A stretch of DNA of 64,000 bases from Verrucomicrobiota bacterium. GTDB lineage: Bacteria > Verrucomicrobiota > Verrucomicrobiia > Limisphaerales > UBA9464. The stretch spans positions 1 through 64,000 of the forward strand of contig JAFLEF010000030.1 of NCBI GenBank assembly GCA_017309115.1, read 5' to 3'. Both the position numbers and the translations under genes were made by a program. Positions within the stretch are counted from its first letter, which is position 1, and every line of letters begins with the position of its first letter. Below are positions 18,401 to 29,300 of this stretch, one piece after another. The notes under the pieces are model-generated. The model was not told where the DNA came from, searched no databases, and saw only the letters and a program-made list of their open reading frames with translations.

Positions 18401-19333
18401 CTACGGATTCGCGGGCAGCGGATCTCGGATCGTGGCGGCTGAGAGCGGGGGAGTGATCTCCGAGGGATCGAGCGGGCGGAGGGGGATCACCGGCACGGCG
18501 GCCGCGACGGTTTCCCGAAATCCGCGTTCCAGGTCAGACCGCTTATGCTGCACCGCGCGGTGTTGGGCCAGGGCCAGAGCCGCCTTGGGGGACAGCTGCC
18601 GCGAAGCCCGCCGCTCCAGCAGGCGAATCCGATAGAAGGCGTCACGACCTTCCAAGACAGGACTCAATTCGTTCGGTTCACGGAGTTGGGCCGCAGCCTG
18701 GAGCACCGCCGGGTCCAGAGAACTCTTCTCCGGGTCCTCCAACTGCCAGCCCATATCGCCTCCTTGGTAACGCGACTCTTGATCATCGGAGAGTTCCGCC
18801 GCCAGCGCGCCGAAACCTTCGGCGGGAAGTTTCAGAGGATCGATTTGCTCCAGCCGCGCGCGGAGTTGTTCCCGGCGGGTCGCACTGGTCTTCGGGGAAA
18901 ACTCCTGCCGCAGGACGGCCAGGCGAACCTCGCCGAACCGCGGTGCCGGGGTCCCGCTGCGGGCGGCGGCGGACTGAATCTCAGCTTCCGACACCGAGGC
19001 GTCGCGCAACTGCGGTTCCAGTTCCCGCTCCTTGAGTTTGGCCACCAGGGCGTTTTCCCAAGCGCGGGTCACTTCGGGATCCTGGTCCAAGCCCAGCTGA
19101 CGGGCCCGTTCGAGCAGTCGCCGACGCTCCACCAAATCCTGGAGCACCACTTCGGGATCGGGAGCTTCCCCACGGGAGGCTCGCCGCTGCCACTCGGTGC
19201 GCACGTCGGTCACCCGCACGACGCTGCCACCCACTTGAACCAGCGCGGTGGCGTCCGGTTCGGGACGGGAAGGTTGGCACCCAACGGCAAGGAGGACCGC
19301 CGGCAAAAGAACCAGCAGAAGTGTTGGCTTCAT
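18401..19333 (-). CDS. Parvulin-type peptidyl-prolyl isomerase lipoprotein
   Basis: 310 residues starting MKPTLLLVLLPAVLLAVGC, with a lipobox (LAVGC) that makes it a lipoprotein. The SurA/PpiC-like layout has an N-terminal helical part (about 35-125, EVVLQDLVERRRLLERARQLG) and a rotamase-like domain (about 130-260) with RFGEVRLAVLRQ, LSDDQES and the GGDMGW signature. It would assist folding of secreted or outer-membrane proteins. It is the last gene of the minus-strand run that includes the 3401-residue secreted protein, which makes that protein an obvious client. The start is seven bases after the upstream gene. Confidence 0.8.
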   Translation of the reverse strand: MKPTLLLVLLPAVLLAVGCQPSRPEPDATALVQVGGSVVRVTDVRTEWQRRASRGEAPDPEVVLQDLVERRRLLERARQLGLDQDPEVTRAWENALVAKLKERELEPQLRDASVSEAEIQSAAARSGTPAPRFGEVRLAVLRQEFSPKTSATRREQLRARLEQIDPLKLPAEGFGALAAELSDDQESRYQGGDMGWQLEDPEKSSLDPAVLQAAAQLREPNELSPVLEGRDAFYRIRLLERRASRQLSPKAALALAQHRAVQHKRSDLERGFRETVAAAVPVIPLRPLDPSEITPPLSAATIRDPLPANP

Positions 19334-19340
19334 GGCGGGA

Positions 19341-20372
19341 TTACTGACGCAAAACGCGGACGCGGAAGAAGCGCTGGACCGACGGCGGGGCGGTGCGTTC
19401 CTTCCAGACGGTGTTGGCCGAACTGGCGGCAGTGAGGTCGGCAGCGGGCTCCACCTCGGAGGTTCCGTTGCGCCACGTGAGCAGGTTGTCAGACAGTTCG
19501 ATCTGAAAGCTGAGGTCGGTGGCCTGGAGACGTCGGCGATAACCCAAGACGCGCGACTCGCCTCCCGCCAAGATCCGCGGGAGCGCTTCCACGGCGTCGG
19601 GATCCGCCTGACGCGGGTCCAGATCAAAGGCGTATTCCTCAAGGTTGGTCAGACCGTCACCATCGGAATCCTGGGTGGCGAACAGGTCGAGCGCTTGCTG
19701 ATCGGTTGGGAAAAAGGCGGAGCGCCACTCGCTGAAGTTCCGGGCGGTGGCAACCGTGGGAGGAACATTCGTGTTCGGGAAGGCAGTGGCAGCGTCCGAG
19801 GCGTCCCATTTGTCCAAGTTGTGGGCGTCCTCCCACCAGTCCGGCAGGCCGTCGCCGTCGGAATCGCTACCGGTGATGTCGAGAATGAGATCCACGCGCT
19901 GGGAACCGGCGCGGCCCGTCTGACGCAATTCCATTCCGCTCACCGCCGTGGCGGCCAGGGTCAGAGGTCGTCCATCCAGCGTGATCCGGACAAACTCCAG
20001 GGCAGTGGTCGAGCCGGTGAGCGGCACAGCGCCGGCGGCCACCGTCAGGTCATAGGCCAGGGCTTCATGCGGCAATCGCAGTTGATACGAGTACCGCCCG
20101 CCAGCGAGGGAGGTTGCCTGGGTGCGAAACTGCTGTTCCCGACCGCTGGCGCCGGCGGTTCGGACGGTCCACACCAGTTCACCACCGGTCAGGGGAAACT
20201 CCCGGCCGGCCAGACGTTGAACGATTCGGCCGAACAACAGGGTGGAAGGTTCGCTGATGCGGGCGGCGCTTAGGTCAGGGACGAGCGGCGTCAGCAGCAG
20301 GAGCGCTGAGCCGAACCATCGGAGGAACCGAAGACCGGGCCGGGACAAGCGAGCGAAGGGAAGAGTCTTCAT
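19341..20372 (-). CDS. Secreted protein with calcium-binding type-3 repeats
   Basis: 343 residues with an N-terminal signal sequence (hydrophobic stretch about 17-36). A beta-rich domain (about 45-165) is followed by two thrombospondin type-3-like acidic repeats, SDSDGDGLPDWWED (about 175) and DSDGDGLTNLEEYAF (about 233). The C-terminal domain ends ...RFFRVRVLRQ, as in many verrucomicrobial secreted proteins. The Asp-rich loops should bind calcium. No catalytic motif is seen. It lies 21 bases after the giant protein gene and seven bases before the isomerase gene. Confidence 0.75.
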   Translation of the reverse strand: MKTLPFARLSRPGLRFLRWFGSALLLLTPLVPDLSAARISEPSTLLFGRIVQRLAGREFPLTGGELVWTVRTAGASGREQQFRTQATSLAGGRYSYQLRLPHEALAYDLTVAAGAVPLTGSTTALEFVRITLDGRPLTLAATAVSGMELRQTGRAGSQRVDLILDITGSDSDGDGLPDWWEDAHNLDKWDASDAATAFPNTNVPPTVATARNFSEWRSAFFPTDQQALDLFATQDSDGDGLTNLEEYAFDLDPRQADPDAVEALPRILAGGESRVLGYRRRLQATDLSFQIELSDNLLTWRNGTSEVEPAADLTAASSANTVWKERTAPPSVQRFFRVRVLRQ

Positions 20373-20393
20373 GCGGGGAAGGGAGGGCGAGGT

Positions 20394-23300
20394 TCAGTTG
20401 CCGGAGTAGCCGTAGGTTTCGAAGGTCAGGACGATATCCTCGACGGCGAGGTTGAACTCGGTGAGGCCTGTGTTCGGACTGCCGTGGAGCGTCTGGCCGG
20501 GGATGATGAGGTACCAATCGGTGTTCCAGACGGAGCGTCCGATGAAGCGGGTGGCGTTGTATTCCGGATCGTCGTCGGTGACGCCTGCTCGGAAGCTGGA
20601 GAAGCGGCGGACGGCTCCGAGCGGACTGCTCAGACTGTCGAGCGCGGCGATCCAATTGGGTCGGCCCAGATCGGCTAGGCCGGTGGGATGCGGCACGGGA
20701 ATGGCCTGATCCACGATGTTCCAGGTGCGGGTCTCGAGTGTGGGACTGTCGGGAATGGTCATGACGTCCATGCCGGCGGGGACCAGGTACACGTAGGGCG
20801 TTCGGGCCAGTTTATCGACGGGGTAGCCGGCCAGATGCACCCCCGCGGAACGAATCTTGGTGGCGAACATCGTGGGGTCATAACTCGAGTCACCGGCGCT
20901 GAGCGGTTGACCGAAGAAGTTGCGTCCGGCGGTCACGGTGGAGCCGAAGCGGAACACCAGTCCGGGCTGCGCGAACTGGGTTCGGGCGGCGAACGGACGG
21001 CAGTAGCGACGGAACTCCGGCAGCACCCACAGATTGTTCACGCGCGCCTGCTGCAACCGGGTGGTCCACTGTTGGTCGGTCGTGGCCCGATACAGTTCGT
21101 GGCGCAGCGAGAAGGAAGTGGTGTCGAACTGGAAATTGTTGAAGCCCAGCCGGCCTTCGACGGCGCGGAAGTTCTCGTGCAGACGGGCCATGATTCCGGC
21201 CAGTCCCCCACGGTTCAGTGGCTTGGTGTCGGCCAGATCGCCGAGGGTCCGTTCCCGAAGAATTTGACCCAGGACCGGTTGAGCCGAGGCCCGGTCGTTG
21301 GGATCGAAGTTGGTCTCGTAGTCGTAGGCCTTGGTTGCCAGGTAGCAGTAGCGCTGAGCCAGATCGAAGGCGGAGCGATACTTCTGCAGGGACTCGTGAC
21401 GGGCGCTGCGGAACAGCGTGTCATGATAGCGATTGCTCTGGGTGGCGGCGGCGAGCCGGGTGTTGGCGTTGCGCCGTTCGTCCACTAGGCGAATGCCTTC
21501 CTGAAGCGTCGCGCGGTATTGATCCAGGAGCAGTCGGACCTGTTCGCGAAGGTTCATCACTTTGATCCGCGTGACGCCTTCGTTCACGAGCAGTTCCTCG
21601 ATGTCTTTCACCATGCCGACGACTTCATAGTTGAAGCTAAGCTCGTCGACCTTTTTGCCGGTGGAGAGATCGAGGAGTTCCTTTCGGTTCTCGAGAATTC
21701 CGGCGGCCTGTTCTGTCGCAATGGCAGAAAGACGGAGGGCAAACTGGGTTGAGAAACCGCCTGTCCGAGCCGCCAACCGGGCCAGGAAGGTGGGATCATT
21801 GGCGGTACCAACGACCTTGGGCAGGCCGTCGGCCATTGATTCCGCAATGTCGTGAGCGGCATTGGCGGCGAAGCTGAGACCGGCACTGGTCACATTGAGC
21901 GCCCCGATGAACCCATGGAGCGTTTGGAGATCCTTGTAGTGCTCGTCGGCGTACATGAGATTGGTGGCATTGTACCCCGTTCTTAGGGCGAGCAGTTCCA
22001 CCTGATCGCGAATCTGTTTGTGCAGGAAGTCGTAGTCGCCGACGGCAATCGCGAGCTCGCCCTGGGCTTGGAGCAATTCCGACACCAGCGTCTGCAACCG
22101 TCCTGGGGCGGCGCGATCTCCCCAATCCTCCGGGGCGGCGAAGGTGTAGTCGGCGGCGGTCGCCGGGAGGTCGAGTTCGAGAATCCCGTCCAGCAGTTCC
22201 ACCGTGGTGTTGCCTTCGTAAGTGATGTCCTGAAGGAAGTGGCTGGCGACAATTTCCTGATACTCTCCGTTGAGTTCGTTGGTCAGGGACTGGTGCCAGC
22301 CCAGGAATTCAGCGCGGTAGGACTCCGCCGGTTGCGGGGCAAACTGTTCCGTAATGTCATTGGCATCGACATACATGAACAGGTTGAGGTCCGGACCATT
22401 GTAGCCCGCTGGATACGGTTTACCGGAGCCTATGGTGCCCGAATAAGGCGTGCCGAAGATCTCGATCAGCCGGTTGCGAAACTCCAGGTCCTGCGCCACC
22501 GCTTCCCGGCGCAATTGGTCCGCGGATTGGTTCACTTCCCGCAGCCGACGCTTCTGATCGTTGGCGAAGGTGAAGGCGTTGTTCGCATTCTTCAGGGCTT
22601 CAAACGCGCGTTCATAAATCTGTTCGAAGTGGGACAGCCCCTGCACGGCTTGCTGCCCGATCTGCGCGGTGGACCCGACGTCAATGTGGGTCGGATCAAT
22701 GTCGAAGGGCACGACGTCGGGATCGAGGCCGAGCGGATTGAGCCCGGTGTTGGCCGAATCCAGCGTGGTCTGAATGGCGCCCAGATACCGGGAGATTTCG
22801 GCCAGATCAGTCACCCGCTGACGGTCCAGTCGGGCGAGTCCGGTGCGGTTGGAATTGGTATCAGCATACGGCAGGAGCGCGTTGGCAGTGACCCAATCAA
22901 AGAAAGCGGCCTGACCCGCGCGGCGCGCCCATTCGGTGACGCCCCAGCCGCGGCCCGGTTGGGTGTCGGTGTAGCCCTGCCACTGTCCGTCAGGATTCTC
23001 GGTGTACCGGGCGCGGTAGGTCTGGCTGACAATTTCAGCTCCGACCTGGGCGCGGGCGGCGGCGGTCTGGGCGAAGCGCCTTTCGTCGAGGAAGTCCACG
23101 TCGATGACCACATCGAGCAGATTGTAGTACTCACCGCGCGCGTCCCAGTTGAAGAGCGGATGCCGCAACAGATCGTACCGCTTCTGCATCGCGCTCAGGT
23201 AATGTCCCCAGGCGTCCCCGTGACCCTGCGGATACAGTCGGAGCGCATCCGATTCATCGACGAACCCGTCGTGATTGACGTCGGTGATCTGGTAGTTCAG

Positions 23301-26300
23301 CGCGTAGGCCACTTCCCCCTCGTCCTTGGTGAAGTTCCAAAAGAGCCGATTGAACACCGGTCGGCCGAGTGATTGGTCAGTGCCGCGGAGGAGAGCGAGT
23401 TCTTCGTCCAACAGGGTGGGCAGCTGATTCTGGAAACAGAAACTTGTCGAGCTGAGCGAGTCATGTCCGAGGGTGTCGTTGCCGAAGCCCAGGGTCGGGT
23501 CGAGGGCATCCGTCCAGGCTTCGTTTCCGAGCAGGCCGTAGAAGTTGGCGAGTCGGGTGCTGGCCAGGAGAATGGCGGCGTTGACGCCCGGGGTGAAGGT
23601 GGGTTGTGCGGCATCAATGCTCATCGCGCGCGCCCGGCGCAGGACGGTTTCGTACAGTTCGATGAGTCCCACATTCTCCACGACGTTCTTGTCGCTGTTG
23701 AGGGCCACGGGTCCGACATAGGGGCCACCGAGCAGGGCGATCTGACTCGCGGTGGTGGCGGGACTGTCCTGACGGCCAAATTCTCGAATGCGCGCCTCAT
23801 ACGGATTGAGCGCATCCAGGACCCGCTTGACCCAGCCGGAGGCCAGTTGCGCCCGGTAGTCCGGCCTTCCATCGAGGTCGAGATCGCGCACCGACGAATT
23901 GGCGGCGCCCGCCCAATCAGACCAGCCGTTGGGATGCTCCAGATGCCGGTAGCGAACGAAGAACAAATGATCGGCGAGGAGGAGCGTGGGGTTGCCCTCG
24001 AGGTCAACTTGGTTGAGCGCGGCTTCTCCGAGCGGACTTCCCAGCGGATTCCACAGGGGGGTGCCGGATCCCCCGGGGGGAATGTCGCCGGTGCGCACGG
24101 TTCCGTCCTCCTCCCGATACCACCAGGCGAACGCGAGGTCCTCGACGTTGCCGGCGAAGTCGGCGGTATGACGCAGGGTCAGCTTTTCGTCGAAGACATT
24201 GGGCGGGGCGATGGTCTTGATTGCGCCGCGGTATTTCAGGTCGGGATCGACGCGGATCAGATGCAGGGTGATGGGCGCGGCTCCGAGGGACGGATGATTG
24301 TTCTCCACCAGCGTGACGTAGCCGGCAGTGAGCGGGGAATTGGGATGCAGCAACTGGGGATTGGTGACCAGCGCGAGGCCGGGTCCGAGGCCGGTCAACG
24401 GTTTGGCGCGGGTGGGATTCGCGGTGGGATTCTGACCCTGGGCGTTAAACACCACTTCGGGTTCGAGACCGACGCGCCACGCCGCATCGATTCCGTTGCC
24501 GCCCTGATCCAGCGCCAGGGGATTGCGACTGAGTTGGAACAGCGCCGCGACTGTGCTCTGCCAAGTCACGTTCCCGGGGGCGAGTTCAGCTAGGTCATCC
24601 CGTTCGGCGGGGGTGAGCACATTGGGTTCGACCACATAGACGGGCGGGGGTGCGGCGGTGAGGTCGGAAGCGCCCAGGGTGCGATCGTTGACGAAGCCCC
24701 GCAGCACCAGCATCCCGGGCGAAGGCGCTCCGGGAAACCGCGCGAGCGGCCGATAGATGACACGCCTTTGCAGGGACGGCGGCAGGTTCTTGAACCGCCA
24801 GGAGTCGCCGTCCACCACGACGTCGGGACTGCCCGCCTGGAGATGGGTCGGAAGACTGGAGGCCGGCAAGAAAACCTGACGTTCCTCCAGCGGTGCGTAG
24901 AGGCGCACGAGGAAGGAGTCGAAGTGACTGTTCGCTCCGGAGGTCGCCATGGTCGGATTTTGCGAATCGAAGACGACTTCCCCGGCGGCCCAGCCCAGGA
25001 CACCGGGCAGTCCCGGAGCATTCGGCACGTCGGCTTTGTTTTCGCCGCCCGCGTAGGTCAGTGTTTCCCCGACCTTCAGCACGGCCAGATTCGTCGGCCA
25101 TTCGGTGTTGAAGCGAATTGAAGCCGGCGTGGCGCGGACTCGGTCGAGGGTGTCGAAGACGCCGAAGTCACCAGCGACGAGGTCGAAGGCGGGCAGGAAG
25201 GGAAGGCAGGAACCGGTTTGAACGGAGGGACCGGGCTGGGGCGGATACCAGAAGTCCGCTGCCAACTGATAGAAATAATGCGCTCGGAGGAAGGAGTCGC
25301 CGGAGACGGCCCAGGGTCCGCCCTGATGATCCACGAACCAGGTGCGTTGCGTGTCGGTGCCGTCTTGGAAGTAGGTGCCGTTGGGGATTCGCCGGGGATC
25401 GGAAAGATCCGGGATCGTGTTGAGGCAGGGTTCCAAGCCGAGGAACAGATTGAGCGGATAGGGCGCACCGATCCGTTCGCCGGCGAACATTCGGTAGTTG
25501 AACACGTAGGAATCCCCGACGCTGCCTGGGAGCGACACGAGACGGGCGTCATGGGTGGCGGGGTCTTCCCGCAACACTTCATAAACCGCCATCTTGGACT
25601 CGTTGTCCTGCCGATCGAAGTACTGCACCAGCACGTACGGGTCCGAGGTATAATCCTGGGCTGTAAAGCGATTGGGCAGCGCCGTGATCAGGGCCTCGGA
25701 CTGATTGAGATCATTGCGCAGCGCAAAGGCGGCGGGGGCGTCCGTGCCGCCCGAGTTGCCCAGGAATGAGGGAAGAATTCGGGCGTGTTCCTCGTTGGGG
25801 TTGTAGCCCGGCAGGCGGTCATCGGGTTGCTGGTACACCTCCACCCGTTCGTAGCGGTCGGGAGAGAAGATCAGCTGGGCGTTGCCCGCGGCATCCAGAC
25901 CTTCACTGCCGATCCGGCTGGCGATGACGATTCGTTTGCGGGCGCCTTCCGGCGGGTTGGGTCCACTGGGGGGAGCCGGCCAATGGAAGGTGTCGTATTG
26001 AACCGGCTGGGTGGGCCAGAGAATGCCGTCCCGCCGTTCGTACCAGACGACGATCAGTTGGTTTTGTGGCGAGGGTTCGCGGAGCAGGCGGTTGACCGGG
26101 ATGATCGGACCCCGGACGGCCGCGCGGTCGTGCAGGGAGGCGTTGTAGTTGGCGTTGGGGTGAATCAGGTAACCGGTGTGCCGGTTCGCTTGGTCGTATC
26201 CGCTGCTCACGCGGGTGCCGATGATGGCTTCCCGATAGCGGCGACGGTCCCCGGCGTTCAGGAGGATTTGCGCCGGTCCTTGGCTGCCGGAGCCAACGAG

Positions 26301-29300
26301 GTTGGGCAATTCGCTGCCGCCCAGGCTGCCCAGAGCGACCGGTCCGGCAAGGGAGACCGGCAGGTTCTGGTCTTGCGCAGCGGGAAAGAGATCCGGCCCG
26401 GCGGCATTGACCCACACTTTGGGTCCCACCGTGGAATCACCGGAGAAGGCCAGGACCAGGTCCTGATCGCCATCGGCATCGAGGTCCGCCGACCGAAGCT
26501 GCAGGGTCGAGAAGTAACCTAGGAGAGTACGAGCCCCGTTGGGAGCACCGAAGGGAGTGGTTCCGCCGCCGTTGAAATGCCAGTGCGTGGTGACTTGGGT
26601 CCGGAAGCCGTTGGCAATCCCGGCGCTTTGGCTGGTGGTACGGATCAGATCCAGGCGGCCGTCGCCGTTGAGATCCGCCAACAGCAGGGCGGGCGGGAGC
26701 AGGCTGGGTTCCCCGAATTGGGCCGCGGCCGCGGCGTAGGGAAGGGCGGTCTGACCGGTGTGTAGAAAGACCGCCACGGACGCGGTCACGCCGAATCCGG
26801 ATTGCCGGCCCACCACCAGATCGGGCCAACCGTCGCCGTTGAGATCTCCGACGGTGAGTCGGCTGACGCTGGTGCCCGTGCCGGCACCGGCCGGAACGAA
26901 ACTGACATCGGGAGTGGTTCCGAAGGGTGTGGTGGTTCCCTGGTTGAGGTAGATCTCCACCACGTTGTCGAGGTGGCGGCCCACCAACAGATCCGCCCGG
27001 CCGTCGCGATTGACATCGGCGAGGGCAACGGCCTGGGCACCCTGGCTTGGGCCGACTTCCAGTACCGTACCGTACAGCGGAGTTTCACCCTGGTTGAGGT
27101 AGAGCAGGCACCGTCCGCTGGTCTGGGCTTCCACGACGTCGAGACGGTTGTCGGCATTGACGTCGCCGAAAGTGGCGTGGGTGATGTTCGCCCGAGTTCC
27201 CTGGCCGAAGTCGAAGGGAACCGCCGCCGCGAACGGATTTTCCTCGCCGGTGTTCAAATAGACCCGGTTTGCGTTGGCGGTCAGTCGTTGGAAAAGGTCT
27301 GGCCGGCCGTCCTGATTGAAGTCGGCGAGTTCCACGGCGGAGGCCGTCACCGGGCCGCCAAACGGCTTCAGGGTTCCCCCGGAAAGGCCGCTGGGCGGTA
27401 CGGGATCCGTGGGCAGGCCGAGGGCCGTCTGCCAGTCGCGGGTTTCCACCACGCGGACCCGGAGTGACTCCACGGTCAGATCTCCCACCGCCGGTCGGGT
27501 GGCGTCGGTTGAGGCGCTGAACAGCAGAACGGCCCGACCGGGACCCGTGGCGGTATATTCGCCGTTCACCACTTGGGACTGGCCGGTCTGATACTTCAGC
27601 TCCTGGAAGAACAAGGCGTCAGAAGGATCCGGATCGAGATCCACTGCGGGGGTTACTTCGGGGGTGGTGTCCGAGATATGACCGTAATGGCTCGATCCGG
27701 GAAAGTTGGCGGGCGGGTTCGATTGAGGAATGGGGTCACCGGGGAATCCGGTAAACACCTGAGTGACGGTCTTCCCTCCGGTGCCGTTGTCCCAATCCAG
27801 AAAGTAGATTCCCGGCCGAACAGGATAGGAGAGATCGGCCACGTCATCCCAAACCTGCGCGTCGGTGCTCAGGGTGCCGGGCGGAGCCTCCACGACTCGG
27901 ATCGCCGTCGGGGCCTTGCCGGGGACCACGGGAAGTCCGCCCAGCGGCACAGGATTTCCCAGGGCCACATTGACCTGATAGACGAGATCACCGAAGTCCC
28001 AGGTCAGACGTAGCGGCTGGTCCAGTGCCGCAATGGTCTTCACCCAGTAGTCGCGGTTGGCGATCGACTCCAGGGTCAGGTGCGCCGCCAGTTGTTGGAC
28101 GTCATTGGTGGCGTCATCCGGGGCGATGAACTCGATACTGGGAAACAGCCCCGGAACCGGATCGGCGTTGCGCCAGCCCTTGAGTGCCTTGCCCAGGCTG
28201 GAATCCGAGACGGGAACGGTCAGGCGGACTCGGCTTCCGGAGTCGAACCAGAACTCACCGCTACCAGCGGCCACCGGGCCTGGCGGTTGGACCTGTTCGG
28301 TGCGGGGGAGGCTGTAGGTGTTGTCGCTGGTGGTGCTGACCAGAACCCGGTGTTGACGTTTCCAGTGGTAGGCAATCGTCGCGGGGGCGGTCATGAGGAA
28401 CTGGGGAATCTGCTGGCGCGCCTCGACAGACCCGAAGGTGCGCGACGGTAGGGCCGGACCGGTGGCAGTGAATCCGGTGACGACATAGCGGGTGCCGAAC
28501 AGACCGGTGTCCACTGGCAGGAGGTAGCCGTCGATGAAGGCGGTGACCAAGGTGCCATTGGCAATCCAGTGGGAGCCGAACGCGGGCTCCGCTGAGCCGG
28601 CCGCGGCGGTGTCGCTGACCCCGGCGCTGGCGTGGTCGCTGGTCACGGTGAGCCGGTGTTCGGTCTGCCAGGAGAACGTGAGTTCCGAATCGTCTTCGAG
28701 GGTGAACGTATGTTCGGCGGCGTCACCGGAACCGACGGTACCGTTGATTCGAAATCCAGTGCAGCGATGTCGGGTGTCGGTCGAAGGACTGACCAACGCG
28801 GGTACTTCCACGTGGAGTTGGGCGCCCCGCAGGAAGAGACCGTCGTACGTTAGCCCGGGCTGAACGGCGTCGTTGATGGTGATGGGTCCGTATTGGGATC
28901 GGATCGCCAGGGCGACCTGCTCCCGGTACTGGCCGTCGGGTTGGAACGCGGCCAGGAAACCCCAGGTGGCGGGAGTATTGCTGGCGGACTTGGCTGGACC
29001 CAGGCGACCGATGTTGGGTTCGTCACCGAGGAAGAGTTGAACCTCCGGCCGGGTTCCTTGACCAAAGGAGCCGCTCCAATAGACGAGGTTGTTGACGTCG
29101 TCGTAGGCGACCGAGGTGGACCGTAGATTGGGGACGGGTTCGTCATTGGCGCGGGCGGTGGTCCGAGCCCACTGGACGAACAATTCCCGATCAAAGCCGG
29201 CCACGAATTCATTGGCGTCGATGCTGGTGATTTCCTTTTCCACCGGCCCCACGTCGGTGTTGTTGTTGTTGCCCTGGGTGTAGATGCGCAGCGTTGATCC

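Noticed and set aside
22020-23372. Plus-strand open frame of 450 codons inside the giant gene
   Set aside because: Shadow of the minus-strand giant protein; no motif, no ribosome-binding site, and similar shadows occur along the whole gene.
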